A stretch of DNA of 35,518 nucleotides. Source: Pseudomonadota bacterium. Lineage in GTDB: Bacteria > Myxococcota_A > Polyangia > Polyangiales > JAFGIB01. The stretch covers positions 1 through 35,518 of the forward strand of contig JADGRE010000034.1 of the NCBI GenBank assembly GCA_017881185.1, in the 5' to 3' direction. This document shows positions 7,949-16,704 of the stretch, one piece after another. Below the pieces are notes generated by a model. It was not told the origin of the DNA and searched no databases. It saw nothing but the letters and a program-made list of their open reading frames with translations. The translations under genes and the position numbers were made by a program. Within the stretch, counting starts at the first letter, position 1; the number at the start of each line of letters is the position of its first letter.

Positions 7949-8988
7949 CAGTAGCGCGCGCCGAGCGCCAGATGGAGAGAGAACTGATGCGGCAGCGTGG
8001 TCGTAAATCCGTCGTTGGGCGTGCTCGCGTTGAGCGTAGGCGTGGTCAGATCGAACGCGAACGCGAGGCTCATCGTGAACCAGTGCTCGGCGCCTTCGAC
8101 GCCCAGGAACATGCGCGTGCGGGTCTGGCTCACGGGCTCGAAGGTCGCGTAGTTCTGCACGTCCGCTTGCGTCGTGGCATCGCCGCTCGTGCACTGCGGC
8201 ACGCTGCCCGTCGTGGTCGAGGCCCCGTTGTGCGCGCCGCTGGCAGCGGCAGGCTTGCACGCGAACGCGTTCACGTCCGGCGTGAGGTCGATGCGCCCGG
8301 TGCTGGCGCGCACGAACAAGAGCGCGAGCGCGGCGAACGGTGTGACGCGATAGTGTTCACCCACCACGAAGGGTTTCGAGAGCGTGACGTCTACCGTGTT
8401 CGTCTGCAGCGAGAGCTGACGCGAGCCCAGCGTGGTCTGCATGGTGCCGCGCACGGCAAGATCCGGCAGCTGCCCTGCCCCGCTGTGAAAGCCCTCGAGC
8501 AACGCCCACTTCAACTCGCCGCCGAACACCCACATCGAGGTGTCGATGCCTTGCCCGATCGACGAGCCCAGCTCCAAGCCGAAGGGCAGACCCTTGCGAA
8601 GCTCCAGACGGTTCCAGACCAAGAGCGCATCCGGTGTCGCGTTCCAGTCGGCACCGCGTACGTCGCCCACAGTGCCGGTCGCCCAGTAACGCTGCGTCGC
8701 CGAAATCGGTGTGCCCGTGCTGCTCACGCCCAGATAGAAGCCGCGCGATCCGAGGCTCGCCGCGCCGTGACTCACCGGTTGCGCCAGCGTCACGGCAAGC
8801 TCGGACACCAGGCGCTCGAACGCCGCGTTCGCTGGGCAATAGCTGAGCTCCGCCGTGGCAGGGCAGCCCGGATTGCCGGAAACGATGCGCAAACGCGACA
8901 GCGCGACGTCCATGTCGCTGGCGTGGGCCGCAGCCGGCAGCAGCAAGACCAGCGCCAGCACGCACATGGCGGACACGGAACGAGCCAC
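7948..8988 (-). CDS. Exported beta-barrel-like hypothetical protein
   Basis: A 346-residue protein with a clear Sec signal peptide (CVLALVLLLPAAAHA, cleavage predicted before SDMD). The mature part is rich in alternating hydrophobic/polar strands with aromatic residues, such as GLELGSSIGQG, RVTPFAALALLFVRAS and QFSLHLALGARY. It ends in an aromatic residue (RY), as outer-membrane barrels usually do. A Ser/Thr/Ala-rich loop lies around residues 245-270. I do not recognise the family. It is first in a two-gene unit with the lipoprotein-like gene at 6884-7948, which suggests a shared envelope role. An alternative start at the internal Met before CVLAL is possible. Confidence 0.78.
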   Translation of the reverse strand: MARSVSAMCVLALVLLLPAAAHASDMDVALSRLRIVSGNPGCPATAELSYCPANAAFERLVSELAVTLAQPVSHGAASLGSRGFYLGVSSTGTPISATQRYWATGTVGDVRGADWNATPDALLVWNRLELRKGLPFGLELGSSIGQGIDTSMWVFGGELKWALLEGFHSGAGQLPDLAVRGTMQTTLGSRQLSLQTNTVDVTLSKPFVVGEHYRVTPFAALALLFVRASTGRIDLTPDVNAFACKPAAASGAHNGASTTTGSVPQCTSGDATTQADVQNYATFEPVSQTRTRMFLGVEGAEHWFTMSLAFAFDLTTPTLNASTPNDGFTTTLPHQFSLHLALGARY

Positions 8989-9071
8989 GGGGCCAAGCTA
9001 GCCTTGCGCGATCCACGAGGTCAAGGCACTGGCAACTTCGAGGCCGCCGTGTATACAGGCGCCCAACCGAC
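8989..9071. promoter_or_regulatory. Short divergent promoter region
   Basis: Only 83 bp separate the divergent barrel-protein and trmL starts, so both promoters must lie here or inside the genes. TATACA at 9052-9057 is the one recognisable -10-like element (rightward), 15 bp before the trmL ATG; no matching -35 is evident. If used, it would give a very short leader. Confidence 0.25.
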
Positions 9072-9584
9072 ATGCCGCAGACGCCCAAGTTGCGCTGCCC
9101 AGCGCTGGCCCCGCCATTGCACGTGGTGCTCGTGGAGCCCGAGATTCCACCGAACACAGGCTCCGTGGCGCGCACCTGTGCGGCGACGGGCAGCCCCCTG
9201 CACTTGATCGAGCCTCTCGGCTTCCGGATCGATGATCGTGCGTTGAAACGGGCAGGGATCGACTATTGGCACTTGGTCGAGGTGCACGTGCACGAGAGCT
9301 TCGAGGCCTTCGTGCGCGCCTATCCGGGGTTGCGCATGCATCTGTTCAGCTCGCAGGCGGAGCGCTCGTACACGCAGGCGCAGCTGCGCCCCGGCGACGC
9401 GCTGATCTTCGGCAAGGAGTCGGTAGGCTTGCCACGCGCGCTGCTCGCGCAGCATCACGAGCAGGTGCTGGGCATCCCGACCAGCGGACAGGTGCGCAGC
9501 CTGAACCTGTCCAACGCTGTCGCCATCGTGGTGTACGAAGCACTGCGCCAAAACGCCGTGCTCGATGCCCCCTTCGTGCAGTGA
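9072..9584 (+). CDS. trmL: tRNA (cytidine/uridine-34-2'-O)-methyltransferase
   Basis: SPOUT-class methyltransferase that 2'-O-methylates the wobble nucleotide of tRNA(Leu) isoacceptors in Escherichia coli. It has 170 residues, of which the first 15 are a short extension. The diagnostic segments are present in order: VEPEIPPNTGSVARTCAATG, LHLIEPLGF, RAGIDYWHL, the SAM-knot loop LIFGKESVGLP, then GIPTSGQVRSLNLSNAVA followed by VVYEALRQ. The alignment to the E. coli YibK/TrmL sequence as I recall it is nearly gap-free. It stands alone, with a divergent barrel gene on its left and an unrelated exported-protein pair on its right. Confidence 0.95.
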   Translation: MPQTPKLRCPALAPPLHVVLVEPEIPPNTGSVARTCAATGSPLHLIEPLGFRIDDRALKRAGIDYWHLVEVHVHESFEAFVRAYPGLRMHLFSSQAERSYTQAQLRPGDALIFGKESVGLPRALLAQHHEQVLGIPTSGQVRSLNLSNAVAIVVYEALRQNAVLDAPFVQ

Positions 9585-9632
9585 GCAGCCCGCCCACGCG
9601 CCACTTGCCGAACTCTGGCATACTGCCCGCCC

Positions 9633-10718
9633 ATGAGACGCGGCCTGCGCAGCTTCTGCCTCACGCTGGCCGTGTGCGCCACCATGGCGGCCGTGGCGGC
9701 ACCCGCGCTGGCCCAACTCGCACCGAGCGAACCGACGCCGACTAGCGAAGAGGAAGAAGCGCCGGACGAGCAGCTGCCATGGCGCGGCTCGAGCTTCGGG
9801 TTCTCGCAATTGCTCGCGGCCAGCTCGCTGTCCAAGAATTCCGAGCTCTCGTACGACCCGTACTACGCGTTCCGCTTCGAGATTGAGCTGCAATGGCACT
9901 TCACACGCGCCGTGCACATCAGCGTATGGCAGGCGCTCGACATCGAGCTCACCGACTCGAACACCACCACGCGACGACAGCAACCGCTCTTGCTGGACAC
10001 CATGCTGCGACTCGACGCCGCGCTCTGGCAGCACGGCTCCACACTGACGCCCGACGCCGTGATCGTCGCCGGCCCCACCCTGGTCGCGCCCACCTCGCTT
10101 GCGAGCCAAGCGGCGACCATGATCATCGGCACCGGTGCGCACGTCGCGGGCAACCTGAGCTTCGCTCAGGTGCTCAAGGGCGCCGGCGTCGGTCTCGATG
10201 GCAGTTACCTGCGCCGCTTCACCGAATCCACCACGGTCCGCACCGCAGTGCCCTACCCGTGTTTCTTCGGAGACAACAGCGGGCAGCAGTGCACGCAGCT
10301 TGGCGGGCCCAGCAACGTACGCGACATCTTCACGCTCACGCTGAGCGCGCATCTCGAGCTCAGCGAACGCCTTGCGTTGTCGGTCGCGGCTGCCAGCTGG
10401 TGGCGGCAAGGCTACGAGCTGTCGTCCGCCTGCGTGACCACGCTCACGGGCCAGACTTGTCTCGGCGATCAGAGCACCACGCACTGGCGCGACATCCGCA
10501 TCTTGCGCGCAGGCCTCGGCTACCACGCGTACGACTGGCTCGGGCTCACGCTGCTCGTGGCCAACTTCTGGGCCGAACGCAGCCCGGACGGCAGCCTGCG
10601 CATGCCTCTGCGATCGTTCGACACCTTCTTCGGCCTCAGCGCCGAGCTGGCGTTCGACAAGCTGTATCTCGCTGCGCGCGGCAAAGCTGCTGGCACGCAG
10701 CCACCGGCCAAACCATGA
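9633..10718 (+). CDS. Exported hypothetical protein, probably outer-membrane
   Basis: A 361-residue protein with a strong signal peptide (FCLTLAVCATMAAVAAPALA, cleavage likely before QLAPSE). A short acidic linker (TPTSEEEEAPDEQ) follows. The rest alternates hydrophobic and polar residues with many aromatics (for instance YYAFRFEIELQWHF, LGYHAYDWLGLTLLVANFW), suggesting beta strands. Four cysteines (two in PYPCFFGDNSGQQC, two in SACVTTLTGQTC) could form two disulfides, which fits an extracytoplasmic location. I do not recognise the family. Its stop overlaps the start of the next gene (ATGA), so the two are co-translated. Confidence 0.78.
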   Translation: MRRGLRSFCLTLAVCATMAAVAAPALAQLAPSEPTPTSEEEEAPDEQLPWRGSSFGFSQLLAASSLSKNSELSYDPYYAFRFEIELQWHFTRAVHISVWQALDIELTDSNTTTRRQQPLLLDTMLRLDAALWQHGSTLTPDAVIVAGPTLVAPTSLASQAATMIIGTGAHVAGNLSFAQVLKGAGVGLDGSYLRRFTESTTVRTAVPYPCFFGDNSGQQCTQLGGPSNVRDIFTLTLSAHLELSERLALSVAAASWWRQGYELSSACVTTLTGQTCLGDQSTTHWRDIRILRAGLGYHAYDWLGLTLLVANFWAERSPDGSLRMPLRSFDTFFGLSAELAFDKLYLAARGKAAGTQPPAKP

Positions 10719-11917
10719 GCCGCAGCACGCGCACAGTGCTGCAGAGCGACGCCCCGCCAGCGGTAGAGCGCCGGCGCACGCTCAGCGGCGACGCCGACGC
10801 CGAAGCGCGCGTCGCTCAAGACCTCGCGCTATTGGCTGCCGCCATCGACGGCGAGCTCGGCCCCGAGCTCGCCGCGTTGATTCTGATCGGTACCCATGCG
10901 CGCGCCGACGCGAGCGTGGCCGTGGTGCACGAAGAGCTCACAACGGTCTCGAGCTACGAGCTCCTGGCCGTGTTGCGCACCCACTCGCGCAAGCTCTCTT
11001 CCGCGCTCGAACGGCTCGCCAGCGCCTGGAGTGAACGTCTGGAGACACGCGTGTGCCTGCACGGCTACACGCTCAAAGACATCCTGAGCGCCCGACCGTC
11101 GCTCAGCTGGGTGGAGATCGCCGCTGGAAAGTACGAGGTGCTGACCGGGCCGTCGTCGGCGCTGGCGGCGCTCTACCCCGTACACCCGAAGGATCTGCCG
11201 GCGGATGCAGCTGCGCGTCTACTGCGCGACGCCGCGCTGGGTCTGGCGTTTTCGAACCTCGACGCGCTGGGCCGCCAAGAGCACGGCCCGCGCCGGCTCT
11301 ACCACGCAGCGTTGCTGTGCGGAGACTCGCAGCTCTTGCAGGCTTCGCACTTCGTGCTCGACCTGCGCCAGCGTGCCGTCGCGCTCGGGCGGCTCGCGCG
11401 CACGCCCGAAGCGACGCAGCTGGCGGAGGTCTACGAAGAGGCCATCGCCTACCAGCAGCGCCCTGACCTGCATGCGCCCGCAGACTACGCACGGCTACGC
11501 GATCGACTGCGGCCGTGCCTCGTGCACGTGCACCTGCAGCTCGAAGCCGATCGCCTGGGAACGCCGACCGAGCCGCTGGGCTACGCGCTGTTCGGCGGTC
11601 GACTGTGGCCGACCACGAAGCTCCTGCGCGCGCACTCCTTGCGTACGACACTGCGGGCCGCACGGCGCGGCGACCCACCCCGCGATGCGAGCGCCGCCGA
11701 CCCACAAGAGCGTCTGGCGCGCTGCGCCGTGCTGCTCGGCTACGCGCACGACCGGCCCGAAGCCCGACGCCTCGCCGCCGATCTTCTGGGCCTGCCGCGC
11801 ACCGGCGCGCGCGCTCCGGACGACCTCGAGCTGCTGGTGCGCTTGCACATGCTGGCCGAGCGCGTATCCCGCGATGGCAGCGATCCGCTCGCCATGGCGC
11901 GCTACGGGCGTGGCTGA
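10715..11917 (+). CDS. Nucleotidyltransferase-like protein with altered catalytic motif
   Basis: A 400-residue protein beginning at the ATG that overlaps the preceding stop. The longer frame running back to 9893 is only antisense or shadow sequence over the upstream gene. Residues 54-90 read LALILIGTHARADASVAVV ... SSYELLAVLRTH, which resembles the polymerase-beta fold motif (GSxARG ... S/N-D-Y-E-hhh-V). The Ser is Thr, the second Gly is Ala, and the usual Asp pair is not evident. The following part (LSWVEIAAGKYEVLTGP ... LPADAAARLLRDAALGLAF) is similar to large stand-alone nucleotidyltransferase-like proteins that I associate with polysaccharide loci. It is convergent with the polysaccharide export operon at 11939-16623. 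Activity is doubtful, and the family call is moderate. Confidence 0.65.
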   Translation: MSRSTRTVLQSDAPPAVERRRTLSGDADAEARVAQDLALLAAAIDGELGPELAALILIGTHARADASVAVVHEELTTVSSYELLAVLRTHSRKLSSALERLASAWSERLETRVCLHGYTLKDILSARPSLSWVEIAAGKYEVLTGPSSALAALYPVHPKDLPADAAARLLRDAALGLAFSNLDALGRQEHGPRRLYHAALLCGDSQLLQASHFVLDLRQRAVALGRLARTPEATQLAEVYEEAIAYQQRPDLHAPADYARLRDRLRPCLVHVHLQLEADRLGTPTEPLGYALFGGRLWPTTKLLRAHSLRTTLRAARRGDPPRDASAADPQERLARCAVLLGYAHDRPEARRLAADLLGLPRTGARAPDDLELLVRLHMLAERVSRDGSDPLAMARYGRG

Positions 11918-11938
11918 GCTTGCGCGCGCGCTTGCGCT

Positions 11939-13045
11939 TTACGGCAGGTTCATGCGCAGACCCGCTGCAGGCGCGGGCGCGGCGTGCGTCAGACCACCGG
12001 TAGTAGCCGTCGGTGTGCGGGCAGCGGAAGAGTTGCTCAGCGCGACCGCCAGCGCCGACGCGCTGAAGGCGAGCGAGACGATGGGCGCGACGATCGCGAC
12101 GATCTCGCCGAAGTTTTCGAGCCAGTGATCGGTCACGTACACGACGTCGCCCGGATACAGCTCGACGTCGTGGCCTTCGCCGTCGATGACTTCACGAATG
12201 CTGGTCGTGTACACGCGAGGCGTGTCGATGGTTCCGCGCACGATGCGGATGTCGTTCTTGTCGCCGCCCGTGGTGATGCCACCGGACATCGCAAGCGCCT
12301 GCGTGAGCCGGAAGCCTGGCGCCCATTGCTGCACCTGGCCGCCGGTCTGTCCCATGACGCTCACCGTGAGTCCGCGTCCCGACGGGATGTAGATCTGATC
12401 GCCGGCGCGCAGGTACACGTTGTGATGCGGGTCGCCCGCCACGGCGAGCTGAAAGTCAATCGGCAGCACCGCGCCGTCGCGCACCAAGCGCGCGCTCCGC
12501 AGATCGGAGCCATCGACCATCTGCCCATTGACGAGGTTCGTGATGGTGCCGCCGGATGCCATGATGACATCGGCCAAGCGCGCCGCGGGCTGCAGTGGCA
12601 CCACACCCGGTGCCTTCACGGCACCCGCCACGGTGACCTTGTGCCCATCGAGCGTGCTCAGAGACAGACTCACGTGCATGAGCGAGTCGTAGCGCTGCAA
12701 CGCCGCTTTGAGCTTGGCTTCGGCAGCGACCAGACCCAGGCCAGCGATCTCCACGTCACCGGCGAGCGCCAGATGCACCGTGCCGGAGCCTTCGACCAAC
12801 ACGCCGGGCATGGTGGTCGTCGAGGACGAGCTCAGCTCGATGGTGACGCGATCGCCTGGCAACAGCACCAGCGCCGGCGGCCGATCGTCGGGCAAGCCCG
12901 CGTGGCGAGCCAGGAGCGGTGCAGCGAACTCGCGGTCATCCATGGGATGCCGCGGGGCGCGCGGCAGCGTGGCGCAGCCACTGGCGCATGCCACTACGAT
13001 CGCGAACGACGCGGAGGCACTCAGGCATGCACGACGAAGGCTCAT
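11939..13045 (-). CDS. Wza-like polysaccharide export lipoprotein
   Basis: Outer-membrane exporter subunit of 368 residues for capsular or exopolysaccharide. The ATG at 13045 was preferred over the longer frame because it begins a clean lipoprotein signal (SASFAIVVACASGC, lipidated Cys24) and has GGTGA six bases upstream. The Poly_export domain opens with ALVLLPGDRVTIEL. SLBB-type repeats follow, with VTVAGAVKAPGVVPL, YLRAGDQIYIPSG and VELYPGDVVYVTDHW. A C-terminal hydrophobic helix (GEIVAIVAPIVSLAFSASAL) matches the amphipathic helix with which Wza crosses the outer membrane. It is the last gene of the operon that starts with the initiating phosphotransferase, 81 bp after the Wzc-like gene. 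Confidence 0.9.
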   Translation of the reverse strand: MSLRRACLSASASFAIVVACASGCATLPRAPRHPMDDREFAAPLLARHAGLPDDRPPALVLLPGDRVTIELSSSSTTTMPGVLVEGSGTVHLALAGDVEIAGLGLVAAEAKLKAALQRYDSLMHVSLSLSTLDGHKVTVAGAVKAPGVVPLQPAARLADVIMASGGTITNLVNGQMVDGSDLRSARLVRDGAVLPIDFQLAVAGDPHHNVYLRAGDQIYIPSGRGLTVSVMGQTGGQVQQWAPGFRLTQALAMSGGITTGGDKNDIRIVRGTIDTPRVYTTSIREVIDGEGHDVELYPGDVVYVTDHWLENFGEIVAIVAPIVSLAFSASALAVALSNSSAARTPTATTGGLTHAAPAPAAGLRMNLP

Positions 13046-13126
13046 TGTGTCACCGGCAAATGGCGCATGCGGATTGCGGATGATGGCACGCGGCACGCGC
13101 CGGCGGGAAGTCCCCACGCGGGCGGC

Positions 13127-15064
13127 TCATGCAATGCGCGCCTGCCAGAAGGCATCCACCTCGCCGACCCGATCGGGAAGCTTCACGAACTCTGGGTTGA
13201 GGCCAACCAAGAGCAGGCCGATGCCGCCCTTTCGACCCAAACGCGAGCGCAGCTGCGCCACGTCGGTGACCGAGAGCGTGCCCGCGGCCATCACGACCAG
13301 CACCCGATCGGCCAGGCGCGCTGCGCGACGCAACGACGGTCCGGTCGGCGCGCCGTCCCAGACCTGTGCGACCGCACGCGCGGCGCTGGTGCCGGAACGA
13401 CGCACGAGCGCCACACCGCTGCTGGTAGCACCGACACCGGCCGCAACTTCCACGGTCGGCGGGGATTGCCCCGCAACCGCCGCCGGCGGCCCCACGACCG
13501 GCTCGTCTGCGCCGACGATGCCGCGCTCAGCGAAGCCGCTCAGGTGTGAGAGCCAATAGGCGACTTCGCGCGCCATCGGCACTTCGTTGACGCGCGCACC
13601 CACCACCAACGTCGTGCCACGCATGGACGACACCACGTCGCTCAGCTCGTCGACCAGCACCGACAGTGTGTTCTGTTCGCGCGGCCAGGTGGAAGACGCG
13701 ATGACCGGCGCGTTCGCCCAGAAGCCCGCCTCGCGCGCCGTGTGAACCTTGAAGCCCTTGAGCTCGAGACCCAAGATCCCCATCAACGCGAGCGCCAATG
13801 CGGTCACCGGAAACTTGATGGCGATCGACCGGCGCTGCGAGGGGTTCGGCTTCTCGGGGATGGTCGCCGGCGTGACGACGCGGAAGTCGGCAGACGCATT
13901 GCGCACCTGATCGCGCACGCGCACGCGCTGCACTTCGAGCTCGGTGGTGCGCGTCTCGAGCAACGTGATCTTCGACAAGAGCTGCTGCGCCTGCCCCTCG
14001 GCCTCCGACAGCTGCTGCAAACGCTTCTCCGCCTCTTGCGCGAAGCGCTTGTAGGTCTCCTGCCGCTCCATCTCGGCTTCTTTGGTGATCTTGCTGTTCG
14101 AGATGCCGGCTTGCAGCGACAGGTACTGCGCGTTGGGCATCACGGACTGGGCGCCTTGCACGACCGTGCTGCCGCCGCTCTTGATACGCTGCTCGAGCGC
14201 CTGGACCTGCGCTTCCAGCTGCTGCACCTGCGGGTGATCGGGCGCCAGATGCGCGCGCAGACCAGCCAGTTGCGACTTCAGCTGTGAGAGCGCCATCAAG
14301 TCGGGGTTGCTGAGGCTCGTGCCCCCCATCGTAGTGGGCGCTTGATGCGCCACTTCTTCGGTGAGCTTGCGCTGCCGGGCTTCTTCGCTCAGTGCGGCCG
14401 CGACGGACAAGTCGGCTTGCTGCCTGAGCTCTGCGGCCTTCTGGATCGCCAGCTTGGTCTCGAGCCCGAAGTCGGACACGCCCATCTGCTTGCGGAACGC
14501 GTCGTACGCATCGCGCGCATTCTTGAGCTGTGCCTGCGCGACTTCGATGTCGGCCTCGAGGTTCTGAAGGTGCTCTTCACCGCGCGTGCGACCCGCGCGC
14601 TTTTGGTACTCGAGGAACACGTCGATGGTGGTGTTGGCCAGGTCCGCGGCGTGCTTGCCGTTGCCGTCGGTGACTTCGACCACTACCAGGTGACTGTCGC
14701 TGTCGAACAGCAGGTTCACGCGGTCTTTGATGCCGTCGAGCGTGCTCCTGAGCTTCATGCGCTTGCGCACTTCCATCAGGTTGACCGGCAGCTTGATGCT
14801 GTCGACCTGCGTCAGGAAACTGCGGTCGGAGGGCTCGGCGCTGTCGCCCGGGGGCTCCCAAAGGATGGTGGCGCGCGCGCTGTACGCGGGCTTGATCATG
14901 AGCGCGGCGTACACCAAGCCACAGAGCGCGCCTACCGCACCGGCGATCGGGATGATGCGCCAGCGACGCATCACCGCGTGCAGCAACCTGCCGATGTCGA
15001 CTGGCGCGCCGGGCCTGCCGCTGTCCTCGTCGTCTGAATCGTACTGGTCCACCAAAGCACTCAA
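13127..15064 (-). CDS. Wzc-like polysaccharide co-polymerase with degenerate kinase domain
   Basis: Inner-membrane chain-length regulator of 645 residues. An acidic N-terminus precedes TM1 (about 37-57). A long periplasmic part with coiled coils follows (about 165-385), including LAPDHPQVQQLEAQVQALEQ. A PxxP-like segment (TIPEKPNPSQRR, 401-412) then leads to TM2 (about 416-434). This is the Wzz/Wzc architecture. The cytoplasmic tail (441-645) has the size of a bacterial tyrosine-kinase domain, but the P-loop position reads VVGARVNEVPMAREVAYWLS, with no GKST, and no Tyr cluster closes the protein. It is thus probably a scaffold without kinase activity, like EpsV-type proteins of Myxococcus. 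The start is uncertain: TTG 15064 is annotated, and TTG 15055 or GTG 15052 fit an upstream AGGA better. Confidence 0.87.
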   Translation of the reverse strand: MSALVDQYDSDDEDSGRPGAPVDIGRLLHAVMRRWRIIPIAGAVGALCGLVYAALMIKPAYSARATILWEPPGDSAEPSDRSFLTQVDSIKLPVNLMEVRKRMKLRSTLDGIKDRVNLLFDSDSHLVVVEVTDGNGKHAADLANTTIDVFLEYQKRAGRTRGEEHLQNLEADIEVAQAQLKNARDAYDAFRKQMGVSDFGLETKLAIQKAAELRQQADLSVAAALSEEARQRKLTEEVAHQAPTTMGGTSLSNPDLMALSQLKSQLAGLRAHLAPDHPQVQQLEAQVQALEQRIKSGGSTVVQGAQSVMPNAQYLSLQAGISNSKITKEAEMERQETYKRFAQEAEKRLQQLSEAEGQAQQLLSKITLLETRTTELEVQRVRVRDQVRNASADFRVVTPATIPEKPNPSQRRSIAIKFPVTALALALMGILGLELKGFKVHTAREAGFWANAPVIASSTWPREQNTLSVLVDELSDVVSSMRGTTLVVGARVNEVPMAREVAYWLSHLSGFAERGIVGADEPVVGPPAAVAGQSPPTVEVAAGVGATSSGVALVRRSGTSAARAVAQVWDGAPTGPSLRRAARLADRVLVVMAAGTLSVTDVAQLRSRLGRKGGIGLLLVGLNPEFVKLPDRVGEVDAFWQARIA

Positions 15065-15186
15065 TCCTGAAACACACGCTGCGCGACGAACATGCCACCG
15101 GGACCGCCGTCCCGGAGCTTACACCGCGCCGATCTAGGTGGGAGTCAGTGCCTGGGCGGCGCTGGCCGTCCTCAAGCTCGGGCGGC

Positions 15187-16623
15187 CTAATATGCGTTCT
15201 TTCCGCGGAAAACGCCAAGGATGGTCAAAAAAATGATCTTCAGGTCCATCCACAGGGCCCAGTCGCGGATATAGGCCAGATCGTACTGAACGCGCTTCTC
15301 CATCTTTTCGAGCGTGTCGGTTTCACCGCGCCAGCCGTTGATCTGCGCCCAGCCCGTGATGCCGGGCTTCACCTTGTGGCGGAGCATGTAACCTTGAATG
15401 AGCGCTCGGTATTGCTCGTTGTGGACTACCGCGTGTGGGCGCGGGCCGACGATGGACATCTGCCCAGTCAGCACCTGGATGAACTGTGGCAGTTCGTCGA
15501 GCGAGGTGCGGCGCAAGAGTGCACCGAACCTGGTCACGCGCTGATCGCCGCGGGTGGCCTGCTTCACCTCGGCCCCATCCTCCATCACCGTCATGGTGCG
15601 GAACTTGAAGACGATGATCTCTTCGCCGTTGAGCCCGTAGCGACGCTGACGAAACAACACGGGCCCCGGCGAGCTGAGCTTCACGACCAGCGCGATGAGC
15701 AACATGGGCAGCGCGATGATGGCCATGATGAGCAAGCCCAGGATCAGATCTTCCATGCGCTTGGTCACGCCCTCCACGCCGTGGAACGGATTCTCGACCA
15801 CGCTCATCACGGGCACACGACCGACCTGGCCCCACTGCGCGCGCAGCACGTCGAAGCCGCCGAAGTCATAGGCGAGGTACACGGAAGCGGTGGTGTCCTG
15901 CAGACGCCGAATGATGGAGTTGATGCGCGGTTCGGCGCGCAACGGCAGCGCGATGTAGACGACGTCGACCAGACACTGCTTGGCCTCGGCCACGAGCTTG
16001 TCGAGATCGCCCTTCACTTCGCCGACAGCCGGGTCCATCGGGTGCAAACGCGAGATGTGACGGTCGTCGTAGAAACCGACCATGCGCATGCCCATCCACG
16101 GTGAGCGCTGGATGTTGCGCGCCAGATCTTCACCCAGCGCCGACGCACCTGCGATGGCCACGGTGCGCGTGTTGTGCCCGCGCGCGCGCATCTCCTGCAG
16201 CAACAAGCGCAAGGCGACACGCCACGCCGAGACCAACGCTGGAGCGCAAGCAAACCAGGTGAGCACGACGATGCGCGAGTAGTCTTCCGAGGTCTTGGTG
16301 ACGAAGCCGAGCAGCAAGAGCAGCGGCACCGAGAAGCCCCAGCACAGCCACACGCGCGTAAACTCGCTCTTGATGGGCTCGGCGCGCCACGGCCGGTACA
16401 GGCCCTGAATCTGACCGACCAAGTAAAAGACGACGACGCCGACCGCAGCGGCGGTGCTGTACCGGCTCTCCCAGACCTGCTGCGGGTACAGCTTGCAGGC
16501 GAGCCACAGCCCGGCGGCGATCCAGAACGCGTCGGCCGTGCGGGCTAGGAAGTCGAGCTTGGCTTCGTGGGGGCGAATCGCCCCGCGATCTGCGGACAAA
16601 AAGCTAGTGATTCGGGGATCCAT
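15187..16623 (-). CDS. Polyprenyl-phosphate sugar-1-phosphate transferase (WcaJ/EpsZ type)
   Basis: The initiating enzyme of polysaccharide repeat-unit synthesis. It moves a hexose-1-phosphate from a UDP-sugar to undecaprenyl phosphate at the inner membrane. It has 478 residues, normal for the PHPT (polyisoprenyl-phosphate hexose-1-phosphate transferase) family. Four predicted TM helices lie in the first 140 residues, then a Rossmann-like CoA-binding-type domain (TRTVAIAGASALGEDLARN). After a further hydrophobic helix (LILGLLIMAIIALPMLLIAL) comes the catalytic domain with SSPGPVLFRQRRYGLNGEE, VFKFRTM, LRRTSLDELPQF, MSIVGPRPH and KPGITGWAQINGWRGETDT. It ends GVFRGKNAY, as in WcaJ/GumD-like enzymes. 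It is first in its operon, 122 bp before the Wzc-like gene. The sugar specificity (glucose or galactose) cannot be told. Confidence 0.94.
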   Translation of the reverse strand: MDPRITSFLSADRGAIRPHEAKLDFLARTADAFWIAAGLWLACKLYPQQVWESRYSTAAAVGVVVFYLVGQIQGLYRPWRAEPIKSEFTRVWLCWGFSVPLLLLLGFVTKTSEDYSRIVVLTWFACAPALVSAWRVALRLLLQEMRARGHNTRTVAIAGASALGEDLARNIQRSPWMGMRMVGFYDDRHISRLHPMDPAVGEVKGDLDKLVAEAKQCLVDVVYIALPLRAEPRINSIIRRLQDTTASVYLAYDFGGFDVLRAQWGQVGRVPVMSVVENPFHGVEGVTKRMEDLILGLLIMAIIALPMLLIALVVKLSSPGPVLFRQRRYGLNGEEIIVFKFRTMTVMEDGAEVKQATRGDQRVTRFGALLRRTSLDELPQFIQVLTGQMSIVGPRPHAVVHNEQYRALIQGYMLRHKVKPGITGWAQINGWRGETDTLEKMEKRVQYDLAYIRDWALWMDLKIIFLTILGVFRGKNAY

Positions 16624-16704
16624 GAGGCGAGCAAAGCAAGCGAAGCGTTATGACCAGTTCAGACTATGGCAATGTAAGACCTGATCGAGCCACTGTGTCA
16701 GGCG

